The notes beneath the pieces were generated by a model, which saw only the letters and a program-made list of their open reading frames with translations, made no database searches and was not told the origin of the DNA. The translations under genes and the position numbers were made by a program. Source: Fodinibacter sp963811825 (GTDB taxonomy: Bacteria > Actinomycetota > Actinomycetes > Actinomycetales > Dermatophilaceae). From it: DNA of 64,000 nucleotides. This document shows, piece after piece, positions 34,337 through 43,333 of the stretch. Numbering within the stretch: position 1 is the stretch's first letter; the number at the start of each line of letters is the position of its first letter. Location: the NCBI GenBank assembly GCA_963811825.1, contig CAWESS010000030.1, positions 66,661 to 130,660 of the forward strand, read 5' to 3'.

Positions 34337-36812
34337 TGGCCTGCTCCGTCCGTCGCGCCTGCTGAGGGATCCTGGTTGAGAGCCCCCTCCGCGAAGTGCG
34401 GCTGGGCCTCCTCGGTGACGGCGCCGGAGTGCGACCCGGCGCTCTGGATGGCCTTCCACACCCGCTCGGGCGTGCACGGCATCTGGATGTCGTTGACGCC
34501 CAGGTGGCGCACCGCGTCGACGATGGCGTTGACGACGGCCGGGGTCGAGGCGATGCAGCCGGCCTCACCGACGCCCTTGGTCCCGAGCGTGTTCGTCGTC
34601 GACGGGGACACCGTGTTGGCGGTCCGCAAGGAGATCGTGTCGGCCGAGGTGGGCAGCGTGTAGTCGACGAAGGACCCGCTGACGAGGGTGCCCGGACTCG
34701 TCGTGGACGGCCTCCTCCCACAGTGCCTGGGCGATGCCTTGGACGATGCCGCCGTGCACCTGTCCCTCGACGATGAGCGGGTTGACGATGGTCCCGATGT
34801 CGTCGACGGACACGTAGGACCGCAGCTCGACCTTGCCGGTCTCGGTGTCCACCTCCACCGCGCAGAGGTGGGTGCCGTGCGGGAAGGAGAAGTTCACCGG
34901 GTCGTAGGTGGCGTCGGAGTCCAGGCTCGGCTCCGTGCCGTCGGGCAGGTCGTGCCCGGAGAAGGTCGCCCAGACGACCTCGGCCATGGCCTTGCCGTTG
35001 TCGGTGCCGCGGACGGTGAACGTGCCGTCCTTGAACTCGATGTCGTCGACGCTGGCCTCCAGCATGTGCGCCGCAATGGGCTTGGCCTTCTCGATGACCT
35101 TGTCGGCGGCCTTGATGAGTGGCCTCACCACCGACGACGAGCGACCGGGAACCGTAGGTGTCCAGGCCCTTGGCCGCCACCTGGGTGTCGCCGTGCAGCA
35201 CCTCGACGTCCTCGAACGGCACGCCGAGGCGGTCGGCGATGATCTGGCTCCACGCCGTCTCGTGGCCCTGACCGTGGGCGCTCGACCCGGTGACGACCTC
35301 GACCTTGCCGGTGGGCAGCATCCGCACGCTGGCGTGCTCCCAGCCGCCGGCGGCATAGGAGAGGCTGCCGAGGACCCGTGAGGGTGCGAGGCCACACATC
35401 TCGGTGAAGGTCGAGATGCCGAGGCCGAGCTGCACCGTGTCGCCGCTGTCACGCCGCCGCCGCTGCTCGGCGCGCAGCCCGTCGTAGTCGAACATCTCCT
35501 TGGCAAGGTCCGTCGCCGCCTCGTAGTTGCCCGAGTCGTACTCGAGCCCGCACACGCTGGTGAACGGGAACTCCTCGTGGGTGATCCAGTTCATCTCCCG
35601 GATCGTCATCGGGTCGACCCCGACCTCGACGGCGAGCTCGTCCATGAGCCGCTCGATGGCGTACGTCGCCTCCGGCCGCCCGGCGCCCCGGTAGGCGTCG
35701 GTCCACGTCTTGTTCGTGAAGATGTTCGTGCAGTTGAACTGGTAGGCGGGGAACTTGTAGATCGCGTTGAACATGAACGCGCCGAGGATCGGCACGCCCG
35801 GGGTCACGAGGCCGAGATAGGCCCCCATGTCGGCGAGCAGGTCCACCTTGAGCCCGGTCACCTTGCCCTCCGCGGTGGCGGCGAGCGTGAGCTTCTGCCA
35901 CTGGTCGCGACCGTGGTGTGCCGACAGGAGCGACTCGCTGCGGGTCTCGGTCCACTTGCACGGCTTGCCCAGGCGCGTTGCGACCAGGGTGGTGATGTTC
36001 TCCTCCGGCGTGTACTGCAGCTTGCCGCCGAAGCCACCCCCGACATCAGGGGCGATGACGCGCACCTTGGACTCGGGGATGCCGAGCACGGCCGCCGTGA
36101 AGATGCGCACGAAGTGCGGCACCTGGGTCGCGGACCAGATGGTGGTCTGCTCGCCCGTGGGGTCGCACACGACCGAGCGCGGCTCCATGAAGGCGGGGAT
36201 GAGCCGCTGCTGGCGGTACTCGCGCTCGATGACGATGCCATCGGTCCGCGCTGCATCGATGGCCGCGTCGACGCCGAGCCCGGTGCCTGCCGTCTCGGAG
36301 TCGAACTGCCAGAAGGCGCTCTTGTTGGTGCCGAGGCCCGGGTGCGCCAGTGTCTCGTCGGCCGCTGCCTTCCTCAGGTCGAGGGCAGGAGGCAGCTCGT
36401 CGTAGTCGACGTCGACGAGCTCGGCGGCGTCCCGGGCGGCAACCACGGAGCGCGCCACGACCACGGCGACGATCTCGCCGGCGAAGGCGACCCGGTCAAC
36501 TGCGATCGAGGGGTGGTCGGGGGCCTTCTGGTCAGCGGTGATCGGCCAGGCGCAGGGCAGCGAGCCCTGGGCGTCCTTGACGTCGGCACCGGTCAGCACG
36601 GCGACGACGCCGGGGCTCGCCGTTGCCGCGGAGGTGTCGACGTTCGTGATCGTCGCGTGGGCGAACGGGCTGCGCACCATGACCAGGTGCAGCATCCCCG
36701 GGAGGGTGATGTTGTCGGTCCACTTGGTGCGACCGGTGATGAGGCGCTGGTCCTCCTTGCGCTTGCGGGCGCTGCCGACCTCGAGTGCCGGGCGGTCGTC
36801 GACGGCGGTCAT
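34333..36812 (-). CDS. coxL: Molybdopterin-binding large subunit, form II CoxL-like (two frame breaks)
   Basis: About 826 residues of the xanthine-oxidase fold. APDVGGGFGGK and the active-site loop AYRGAGRPEATY are present; form I CO dehydrogenases carry AYRCSFR, so this is the form II type whose substrate is uncertain. Later motifs include AHGQGHETAWSQI and GTKGVGEAGCIAS with the catalytic Glu. Extra bases near 35128 (in VVGGEAxLIKAADKV) and near 34692 (GGG in DESG) break the frame; the remaining residues are well conserved. Transcribed between coxS and coxM. Confidence 0.9.
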
Positions 36813-36818
36813 CAGGCC

Positions 36819-37319
36819 TCACTCCCCTGGCGGCTCCGCGGCTGCGGCAGCCGGCTCGCTCATGCTGCTCGCGCACGCCGCCACCGCCTTGACGATGTTG
36901 TGGTAGCCGGTACAACGACACAGGTTGCCCTCGAGACCCACCCGGATCTGCTCCTCCGTGGGGTTCGGCGTCTCCTGGAGCACGTCGATCGCCTGCATGA
37001 TCATGCCCGGCGTGCAGTAGCCGCACTGGAGGGCGTGGTTGTCGTGGAACGCCTGCTGCATGGGGTGCAGCTCGCCGTAGGGGGCGATGCCCTCGATGGT
37101 CGTCACCTCGTGCCCGTCGGCCTGCACGGCCAGGACGTTGCACGACTTCACGCTGCGCCCGTCGAGGTGCACGGTGCACGCACCGCAGTTGCTCGTGTCG
37201 CACCCGACGACGGTGCCCACCTTGCCCACCACTTCTCGCAGGTAGTGGACGAGGAGTGTGCGCGGCTCGACGTCGTCGGAGCACAGGACTCCATCGACGG
37301 TGACGTTGACCCGAGTCAT
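36819..37319 (-). CDS. coxS: [2Fe-2S] subunit of molybdenum hydroxylase (CoxS-like)
   Basis: 166 residues. The plant-type ferredoxin cluster ligands lie in GCDTSNCGACTVHLDGRSVK plus the next cysteine in SCNVL. The C-terminal second-cluster domain has QCGYCTPGMIM and NLCRCTGYHNI. It passes electrons from the molybdenum site in CoxL to the flavin in CoxM. ATG at 37319 with an AAGAGAG site upstream; coxL begins 6 bases after its stop. Confidence 0.95.
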   Translation of the reverse strand: MTRVNVTVDGVLCSDDVEPRTLLVHYLREVVGKVGTVVGCDTSNCGACTVHLDGRSVKSCNVLAVQADGHEVTTIEGIAPYGELHPMQQAFHDNHALQCGYCTPGMIMQAIDVLQETPNPTEEQIRVGLEGNLCRCTGYHNIVKAVAACASSMSEPAAAAAEPPGE

Positions 37320-37431
37320 CGTTGACTCTCTTTCAGCAGGTGGGGACCGTGACGTGTTCGTGATCCTCACGCGAAGTGACGCCCACCACAAGGGGTTCGA
37401 CGAAACCCGCACCGATTGGTCCGCCAGGCCG

Positions 37432-38622
37432 TCAAAGGTGGTGGTGGATCGAGCCCCCGGTGTCCTGAAGCCGTTGGCCGCCGCCACCCCACTGCAACGC
37501 CACGATCTCGGCGGCGATCGACACGGCCGTCTCCTCCGGCGTCCGCGCCCCGAGGTCGAGCCCGATCGGCGAGCTGAGCCGCGCCAGCTCGTCCTCGGTC
37601 ACCCCCGCCTCGCGCAGCCGGGCCAGCCGGTCCTCGTGCGTGCGCCGCGACCCCATCGCCCCGACATAGGCGACCTCTGGCAGCCGCAGCGCCACCTCGA
37701 GCACCGGCACGTCGAACTTCGGGTCGTGGGTCAGCACGCAGACCACGGTGCGCGGGTCGATCCGCCCCGCCTCGAGCTCGGCGGCGAGGTAGCGGTGCGG
37801 CCAGTCGACGACCACCTCGTCGGCAGCGGGGAAGCGGGACGCCGTCGCGAACACCGGCCGCGCGTCGCACAGGGTCACCCGGTAGCCGAGGAAGGAGCCG
37901 ACGTGGGCCACCGCCGCGGCGAAGTCGATCGCGCCGAACACGAGCATCCGCGGCCGGGGCGCGTAGGCCGCGACGAACACCCGCATCCCCTCCCCCCGAC
38001 GCTCGCCGTCGGGGCCGTAGGTCAGGGTCTCGGTGCGCCCGAGCGCGAGCAGGCCGCGCGCGTCGTCCGTGACGGCGCCGTCCGCGCGCTCGCTGCCGAG
38101 CGAACCGACCACGGCAGCGGATGCCGTGGCACCGGCATCCGCGCCGTTCTCACCAGCGCTCTCGTCACCCACCGGCGCCTCAGCCTCGGGGCGCACGACG
38201 AGGCGACGCCCGACCCAGGCGGGGTCCGGGTGGTCGATGACGGTCGCGACGGCCACGGGGCGGCCGGCCTCGACGTCGTCGGCGACGGAGCCGAGCTCGG
38301 GGAAGGTCTCCTGCGAGACGGTCTCGACGAAGACGTCGAGGATGCCGCCGCACGTCAGCCCGACGGCGAAGGCGTCGTCGTCGGAGACGCCGTAGCGCTG
38401 GAGCACGGGGGTGCCCGAGGCCACGACCTCCTGCCCCAGCTCGTACACGGCCCCCTCGACGCAGCCTCCGGACACCGACCCCACGGCCTCTCCGCCGGGG
38501 CCGACGAGCATCGAGGCCCCGGCGGGGCGCGGGGCGGAGCGGAAGGTCGCGACCACGGTGCCGACGCCGACGGCATCCCCGGCGCGCCACCACGTCATCA
38601 GCTCGGCGAGCACGTCACGCAC
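37432..38622 (-). CDS. XdhC/CoxI-family molybdenum cofactor chaperone
   Basis: 396 residues. The N-terminal XdhC_CoxI domain has VVATFRSAPRPAGASMLVGP, GSVSGGCVEGAVYE and LTCGGILDVFVE, with the family cysteines. A linker rich in Ala/Gly/Asp follows, and the C-terminal Rossmann domain has RMLVFGAIDFAAAVAHVGSF and YVGAMGSRRTHEDR. XdhC proteins bind and sulfurate the cofactor before insertion into the hydroxylase. Its GTG start overlaps the coxE end by 8 bases. Confidence 0.92.
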   Translation of the reverse strand: MRDVLAELMTWWRAGDAVGVGTVVATFRSAPRPAGASMLVGPGGEAVGSVSGGCVEGAVYELGQEVVASGTPVLQRYGVSDDDAFAVGLTCGGILDVFVETVSQETFPELGSVADDVEAGRPVAVATVIDHPDPAWVGRRLVVRPEAEAPVGDESAGENGADAGATASAAVVGSLGSERADGAVTDDARGLLALGRTETLTYGPDGERRGEGMRVFVAAYAPRPRMLVFGAIDFAAAVAHVGSFLGYRVTLCDARPVFATASRFPAADEVVVDWPHRYLAAELEAGRIDPRTVVCVLTHDPKFDVPVLEVALRLPEVAYVGAMGSRRTHEDRLARLREAGVTEDELARLSSPIGLDLGARTPEETAVSIAAEIVALQWGGGGQRLQDTGGSIHHHL

Positions 38623-39727
38623 GCGCCACCACCTCCGTCAGCTCCTGGAACGCCGCCATCGAGTGCCCCGCGACGAAGTCGTCGACATGGGGCAGCACCG
38701 CCATGATGCCGCCCTGCACCGGCTCGTACCCAGCCCGCCCCCGGTGCGGGTTGACCCAGACGACCCGGTGGGCGACCGCCCGCAGCCGGCGCACCTGCTC
38801 GCCGAGGGCCTCGGGCTGGTCGCGCTCCCACCCGTCGCTGAAGACGACGACGACCGCGCCGCGAGCCATGCCGCGCCGACCCCAGCGGTCGAGGAAGACC
38901 TTGACGCCCTCGGCCAGGCGCGTGCCGCCCGACCAGTCGGGGATGGCCTGGCCCGCAGCGACGATGGCCCGGTCGGGGTCGCGCTGGTGCAGCGGGCGGG
39001 TGACGTGGGTGAGCCGGGTGCCGAGGGTGAAGACCTCGGTGGGCACGCCGGCGGCGCAGTAGGCGTGCGCCAGGCGGATGAGGGCATCCGCGTAGGCGCT
39101 CATCGACCCCGAGACGTCGACGAGCAGCACGACCCGGCGGGGACGGTCGGTCCGACGGCGCCAGACCACCTCCCCGGGCTCGCCCATCCGGCGCAGCGTC
39201 GAGCGCAGGGTGCGCCGGGCGTCGACCTGGCCGCGCCGGGCCCTCGTGTGGCGGTGGGCCCGGCGGCGCGGGGCGCGCGGGCGCAGGGCCGCGAACATCC
39301 GCACGAGCTCTTCGCGGTCGCGGCGGTCGAGCGTGGCGACGTCGCGTTGGCGCAGGATCTCGGTCGAGCTGGCCTGTGCGGCAACGGTGTCCGGGTCGTC
39401 CTGCGCTGCGCCTGACGACCCCGTCGAGTCGTTCAGGCCCGCCTGGCTCGTGAGCCGCTGCAGTGGCGGGCGGTCCTTCATCCCGGCGCGCTGGCCCCCG
39501 AACCACGCCTGGAAGACGAGGTCGTGGCGCTCGAGGTCGGCCGGTGACCCGCACAGCGTCGCCCGGCCCGCGTGGTAGACCGCGACCTGGTCACCCAGGC
39601 CGACGGCCGCCACGGCCTCGAGGTAGGTGCGCTCGCGGTCAGCCGTCACGGCGACCCCCGCCGCCCGCAGCGCGCGGGCGAAGCCGAGGAGCGTGTCCTC
39701 AGGTGGGCGGAGGGCATCCGAGCTCAT
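38615..39727 (-). CDS. coxE: VWA-domain protein CoxE-like
   Basis: 370 residues. A conserved N-terminal CoxE region (LLGFARALRAAGVAVTADRE) is followed by an arginine-rich middle (RPRAPRRRAHRHTRARRGQV) and a VWA domain. The domain keeps the metal site as VVLLVDVSGSMSAYADALIR and FSDGWERDQ. CoxE works with the MoxR-type CoxD in maturing the molybdenum site. The ATG at 39727 overlaps the moxR stop by 4 bases. Confidence 0.92.
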   Translation of the reverse strand: MSSDALRPPEDTLLGFARALRAAGVAVTADRERTYLEAVAAVGLGDQVAVYHAGRATLCGSPADLERHDLVFQAWFGGQRAGMKDRPPLQRLTSQAGLNDSTGSSGAAQDDPDTVAAQASSTEILRQRDVATLDRRDREELVRMFAALRPRAPRRRAHRHTRARRGQVDARRTLRSTLRRMGEPGEVVWRRRTDRPRRVVLLVDVSGSMSAYADALIRLAHAYCAAGVPTEVFTLGTRLTHVTRPLHQRDPDRAIVAAGQAIPDWSGGTRLAEGVKVFLDRWGRRGMARGAVVVVFSDGWERDQPEALGEQVRRLRAVAHRVVWVNPHRGRAGYEPVQGGIMAVLPHVDDFVAGHSMAAFQELTEVVARA

Positions 39728-40614
39728 CGGGTGAGCATCTGGTCGAGGGCGAGGCGGACGCGCTCGGCATCCTCGCGGTACTTGACCGCGACCCCGAGCG
39801 TGGCGGCGGCGGTCGCCGTGTCGAGCTCGCGGGTGCCGAGCTCGTGCAGGGCGCGCGCCCAGTCCAGGGTCTCGGCGACGCCGGGCGGCTTGAGCAGCTC
39901 GCGGTCGGTGCGGATGCCGTGCACGAGCCGGACGACCTGGTCGGCCAGCGCCGCCGGCACCTCGGGGGCGCGGGTGCGCACGATGGCCAGCTCCCGCTCG
40001 ATGCCGGGGTGCTCGAGCCAGTGGTAGAGGCAGCGGCGCTTGAGGGCGTCGTGCAGCTCGCGCGTGCGGTTGGAGGTGAGCACGACGACCGGCGGTACGG
40101 ATGCCGTGACGGTGCCGAGCTCGGGGATGGTCACCTGCCACGTCGAGAGCACCTCGAGCAGGAAGGCCTCGAACTCGTCGTCGGCGCGGTCGATCTCGTC
40201 GATGAGCAGGACGGCCGGGGACTCACGCAGGGCGCGCAGCACCGGGCGGGCGAGCAGGAAGCGCTCGTCGAACAGGCCCTCCTCGACGTCGCGGACGTCC
40301 TTGGCGGCCCCTTCGACGGCTTCGAGGGCACGCACGTGGAGGATCTGGCGGGGGAAGTCCCAGTCGTAGAGGGCCTGGGTCGCGTCGATGCCCTCGTAGC
40401 ACTGCAGCCGGATGAGCGGCAGGTCCATCGACTCGGCCAGCGCCTCGGCCAGGGCCGTCTTGCCGGTGCCCGGCTCGCCCTCCATGAGCAGCGGGCGGCC
40501 CAGCCGCAGCGCGAGCCAGGTGACGGTGGCCAGGGACTCGTCGGTGAGGTAGCCGGTGGCGCCGAGGGCGCCCTCGAGGTCACGTGCCGAGTCGAACGTC
40601 GTCCGGGGGTCCAT
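39724..40614 (-). CDS. coxD: MoxR-family AAA+ ATPase (CoxD-like)
   Basis: 296 residues. Walker A is GEPGTGKTALAEALAES near residue 46, Walker B LLIDEIDRADDEFEAFLLEV, sensor 1 VVLTSNRTRELHDALKRRC, and the insert IDATQALYDWDFPRQILHV is typical of MoxR proteins. In Oligotropha CoxD with CoxE builds the CuSMo centre; here it presumably matures the form II enzyme. First gene of the operon. Unbroken frame. Confidence 0.93.
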   Translation of the reverse strand: MDPRTTFDSARDLEGALGATGYLTDESLATVTWLALRLGRPLLMEGEPGTGKTALAEALAESMDLPLIRLQCYEGIDATQALYDWDFPRQILHVRALEAVEGAAKDVRDVEEGLFDERFLLARPVLRALRESPAVLLIDEIDRADDEFEAFLLEVLSTWQVTIPELGTVTASVPPVVVLTSNRTRELHDALKRRCLYHWLEHPGIERELAIVRTRAPEVPAALADQVVRLVHGIRTDRELLKPPGVAETLDWARALHELGTRELDTATAAATLGVAVKYREDAERVRLALDQMLTR

Positions 40615-40677
40615 GGCGCCAGCATCCCTGACGCGGTGCCCGTTCGGAAGTGACTGTGACGCAGGGAAGCGAACGTG

Positions 40678-41001
40678 TCAGAGCAGCCGGACGAGTGCGG
40701 CGAGCAGTTCGCCGAGGGCCAGGGCCCCGACGAGGGCGGCGACGACGGCGGGAAGTCGCCCGTCGGCGAGGACGGAGAAGGTCGGATCGCCGGGGTGGGC
40801 ACGGGCCAGTCGCCGGGTGCGCAGCGAGGCCAGGACCACCCACGCCGCGAGGGCGGACGCGAGCATCGTGGGCGCGACGACGGCCGGGCCGAGCGTCTCG
40901 AGGGTCAGCCGGCCGATCGTCAGGGAGCCGACGAGCAGGGCGAGACCCGTGCGTCGCCACGCCAGCGAGGTGCGCTCCTGCGGGGCTGCGGGGTCACCCA
41001 C
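40678..41001 (-). CDS. DUF202 (YidH-type) membrane protein
   Basis: 107 residues with three membrane helices. The DUF202 signature ERTSLAWRRTGLALLVGSLT opens the domain, followed by APTMLASALAAWVVLASLRT and a last helix near the C-terminus. Function unknown. The GTG at 41001 overlaps the preceding DUF202 gene by 8 bases, so the two are a co-translated pair. Confidence 0.82.
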   Translation of the reverse strand: MGDPAAPQERTSLAWRRTGLALLVGSLTIGRLTLETLGPAVVAPTMLASALAAWVVLASLRTRRLARAHPGDPTFSVLADGRLPAVVAALVGALALGELLAALVRLL

Positions 41002-41365
41002 CGGTGACGCTCGCGACGCCGAGGACCACCGCCGCCACCGCCACGGCGACCAGGACGACGACCATCGCGGGGTTGGCGGGCAGCGGCGCCCCTTCACGCA
41101 TCGCCCGCTCGGTGCGGGCCCAGCCGCGCCACGCGGCGAACGAGGTGAGCAGGGCCGCGAGTGCCAGCCCGGCCGCGAGGGCGCGCTGCACGGCATCCGG
41201 CAGGGGAAGGGGGAGGGCGTCGACCGCGGCGGCCCCGGCGACGAGGGCGAGCGCCGTGCGGATCCAGGCGAGGAAGGTGCGCTCGTTGGCCAGCGAGAAG
41301 CGGGGGTCGGGGTCGCTGCCGTGGCCGTAGACGCTGCCCGGCCAGCGGTGCTCTGGTGCGCTCAC
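40994..41365 (-). CDS. DUF202 (YidH-type) membrane protein
   Basis: 123 residues: a soluble start (VSAPEHRWPGSVYGHGSDPD), the signature RFSLANERTFLAWIRTALAL, and three membrane helices ending VVVLVAVAVAAVVLGVASV. Pairs with the next DUF202 protein. GTG start 41365 lies just after the cytidylyltransferase-like gene. No function is known for the family. Confidence 0.82.
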   Translation of the reverse strand: MSAPEHRWPGSVYGHGSDPDPRFSLANERTFLAWIRTALALVAGAAAVDALPLPLPDAVQRALAAGLALAALLTSFAAWRGWARTERAMREGAPLPANPAMVVVLVAVAVAAVVLGVASVTGG

Positions 41366-41372
41366 AGCCCCA

Positions 41373-41988
41373 TCATGGCCCGTGGAGGTCGGCGGCGGTG
41401 TCGACGTCGCGGCCGGTGGCGAGGTCGCCGCACTCCACGAGGTGGTGGGGCGTGGCGCGCAGGTGGTCACGGGCGCCGCGGTCGCCGCGGGCGGTGGCGC
41501 GCACGGCATCCCAGTGGTCACGGCCGATCGCGACGGGATGCCCGGGCACGCCGTCGTATGCCGCCCGCACCAGTGCCGCTGCACCCTCGGCCCGCGCGGT
41601 GGCCAGGACCCGGGCCATGACCCCGGCGGTGACGTCCGGCAGGTCGACGAGGGTGACGAGGGCGATGTCGTCCGGCGACTCGCCGAGGTGGGTTGCTTCC
41701 AGGCGCGCAGAGTCGAGGTGGGCCAGGCCGGCACGCAGCGAGGCGCCCATGCCCTCGGCCCAGTCGGGCGCGGTGACGACGTCGACGCGAAGGTGCGCCA
41801 CGGCATCCGCCGCCTGGTGCGCCGAGGCGCCCACGACGACGACGACGCGGTCGCACCCGGCCTCGCGAAGCCGCCGCACGGCGGTCTCGACGAGGGTCGG
41901 CCCGTCGGGGGCTGAGCCGCAGCAGCGCCTTGGGGCCTCCCATGCGGCGGCCTGCCCCGGCGGCGAGGAGGAGGCCCACGGTGCTCAC
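41373..41988 (-). CDS. MobA/MocA-like molybdenum cofactor nucleotidyltransferase (one frame break)
   Basis: About 205 residues. The NTP-binding start VGLLLAAGAGRRMGGPKALL is followed, after a one-base excess near 41927, by LVETAVRRLREAGCDRVVVV, APDWAEGMGASLRAGL, ALVTLVDLPDVTAGVM and GVPGHPVAIGRDHWDAV. This set matches MocA-type enzymes that attach CMP to molybdopterin for the xanthine-oxidase family, fitting the neighbouring hydroxylase. Start GTG 41988, 4 bases after the TetR gene. Confidence 0.82.
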
Positions 41989-41992
41989 GCGG

Positions 41993-42572
41993 TCAGCCTT
42001 CCACGGGCGGGGCCAGCGCCGCGTCGACGAGGACACGGGCGGACTGCGCGGCCCGGTCGGGTGCGTCGGGATCGGCGTCGAGGGCGCCGCTGGCCAGACC
42101 CCCGTCGAGCAGGAGGGTGAGCGAGCGGGCCAGTCCCCGCGGATCCGGGGCACCGGCATTCGCCGCGAGGCCGGTGACCCACTCCAGGACCGCCGCCTTG
42201 TGCGCGACGGTGCGTTCGTGCACCGCGGTTCCGGGCGCCGATTCGGCAGCGGCGTTGAGGAACGCGCAGCCGCGGTAGCCGTCGCGGCGGCAGGCCGAGC
42301 GCAGGGCGTCGAACAGCCCGACGAGCTGGTCCTCGGGGCTGCGGTCCGGCAGCCTCGGCGGCCTCGTGCAGCTGGCTGCTCCAGACCCCGTCCACCTTCT
42401 CGAGGTAGGCCAGCACGAGGTCGTCCTTGGCGGGGAAGTGCTTGTAGAACGTCGCCTTGGCCACGCCGGACTCGGCGATGATCAGGTCGACCCCCACGGC
42501 TCGGATGCCGCGGGCGTAGAAGAGCCGGAAGGCCGTGTCGAGGATCCGGTCACGGGCACTGGGTGGGGGCAT
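41993..42572 (-). CDS. TetR-family transcriptional regulator (one frame break)
   Basis: About 193 residues. The HTH is ARDRILDTAFRLFYARGIRA, VGVDLIIAESGVAKATFYKH, FPAKDDLVLAYLEK. One extra base near 42345 breaks the frame after HEAAEAA. The ligand domain continues as DRSPEDQLVGLFDALRSACR, YRGCAFLNAAAES, and LARSLTLLLDGGLASGALDA. The GCAFLNAAAE segment is typical of small-ligand or oxidant-sensing TetRs. Two palindromes lie between it and the divergent F420-reductase-like gene. Confidence 0.88.
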
Positions 42573-42584
42573 GGGGTTGATGGT

Positions 42585-42598
42585 AGACAGATCTGTCT
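42585..42598. promoter_or_regulatory. TetR operator 1
   Basis: AGACAGATCTGTCT is a perfect 14-bp palindrome 13 bases upstream of the TetR start. Together with the second site it covers the shared divergent promoter, the usual arrangement for an autoregulating TetR. Confidence 0.75.
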
Positions 42599-42619
42599 GT
42601 TATCGTCCACTCTCGTGGT

Positions 42620-42633
42620 AGACAGACCTGTCT
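42620..42633. promoter_or_regulatory. TetR operator 2
   Basis: AGACAGACCTGTCT differs from operator 1 by one base and lies 35 bases from it and 33 bases before the divergent reductase-like gene. Spacing of the centres is about 3.3 helical turns. Confidence 0.72.
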
Positions 42634-42666
42634 GCTCAGAAACTCCGAACCCCTCGAGGACACCTC

Positions 42667-43332
42667 ATGACCATCGCAGTTCTCGGCACCGGCATGGTCG
42701 GTCGCGCCATCGCCACCCGCCTCCACGAACTCGGGCACACCGTCATCATCGGCACCCGCGACCCGGTTGCGACCCTGGCCCGCACCGAGGGCGACTCGCC
42801 CTTCTCCGCGTGGCACGCCGACCACGCCACCGTGTCGCTCGCGACCTTCGCGGATGCCGCCGCTGCCGCCGACCTCGTCGTCAACGCCAGTTCGGGCGGG
42901 GCGACCCTCGAGGTGCTGGCCCTGGCCGGGGCCGACAACCTCGCGGGCAAGCCGCTGCTCGACATCTCCAACCCCCTCGACTTCTCCGCGGGCTTTCCTC
43001 CCACGCTCTTCGTCAAGGACACCGACTCGCTCGGCGAGCAGGTGCAGCGGGCGTTCCCGACGGCCAAGGTGGTCAAGTCGCTCAACACGCTGAACGCGGA
43101 CCTCATGGTGCACCCGGAGACCCTTGGCGCGAGCAGCACCGTCTTCGTCTCGGGTGAGGACGCCGGCGCGAAGGCGGCCGTCACCGACCTGCTCCACTCG
43201 TTCGGCCATGACGACGTGATCGACCTCGGCGGCATCGAGACCGCCAGGGGTACCGAGATGGTCCTGCCCGTGTGGCTGCGCCTCATGGGAGCGCTCGGCA
43301 CGGCCCACTTCAACCTCAAGGTCGTTCGCTGA
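42667..43332 (+). CDS. NAD(P)-binding protein, F420-dependent NADP reductase family
   Basis: 221 residues. The Rossmann start MTIAVLGTGMVGRAIATRLH, the cofactor-selecting GTRDP after the second strand, and ASSGGATLEVLALAG, LLDISNPLDFSAGF, VVKSLNTLNADLMVHP match the F420_oxidored family of actinobacterial reductases. The physiological substrate is unknown; many homologues use NADPH on quinone-like or imine compounds. It is divergent from the TetR and probably repressed by it. It ends 1 base from the convergent anchor-protein gene. Confidence 0.85.
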   Translation: MTIAVLGTGMVGRAIATRLHELGHTVIIGTRDPVATLARTEGDSPFSAWHADHATVSLATFADAAAAADLVVNASSGGATLEVLALAGADNLAGKPLLDISNPLDFSAGFPPTLFVKDTDSLGEQVQRAFPTAKVVKSLNTLNADLMVHPETLGASSTVFVSGEDAGAKAAVTDLLHSFGHDDVIDLGGIETARGTEMVLPVWLRLMGALGTAHFNLKVVR

Positions 43333-43333
43333 C

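Noticed and set aside
36140..36812. CO dehydrogenase (form I) assignment for coxL
   Set aside because: The active-site loop reads AYRGAGR instead of AYRCSFR, so true CO oxidation activity cannot be claimed.
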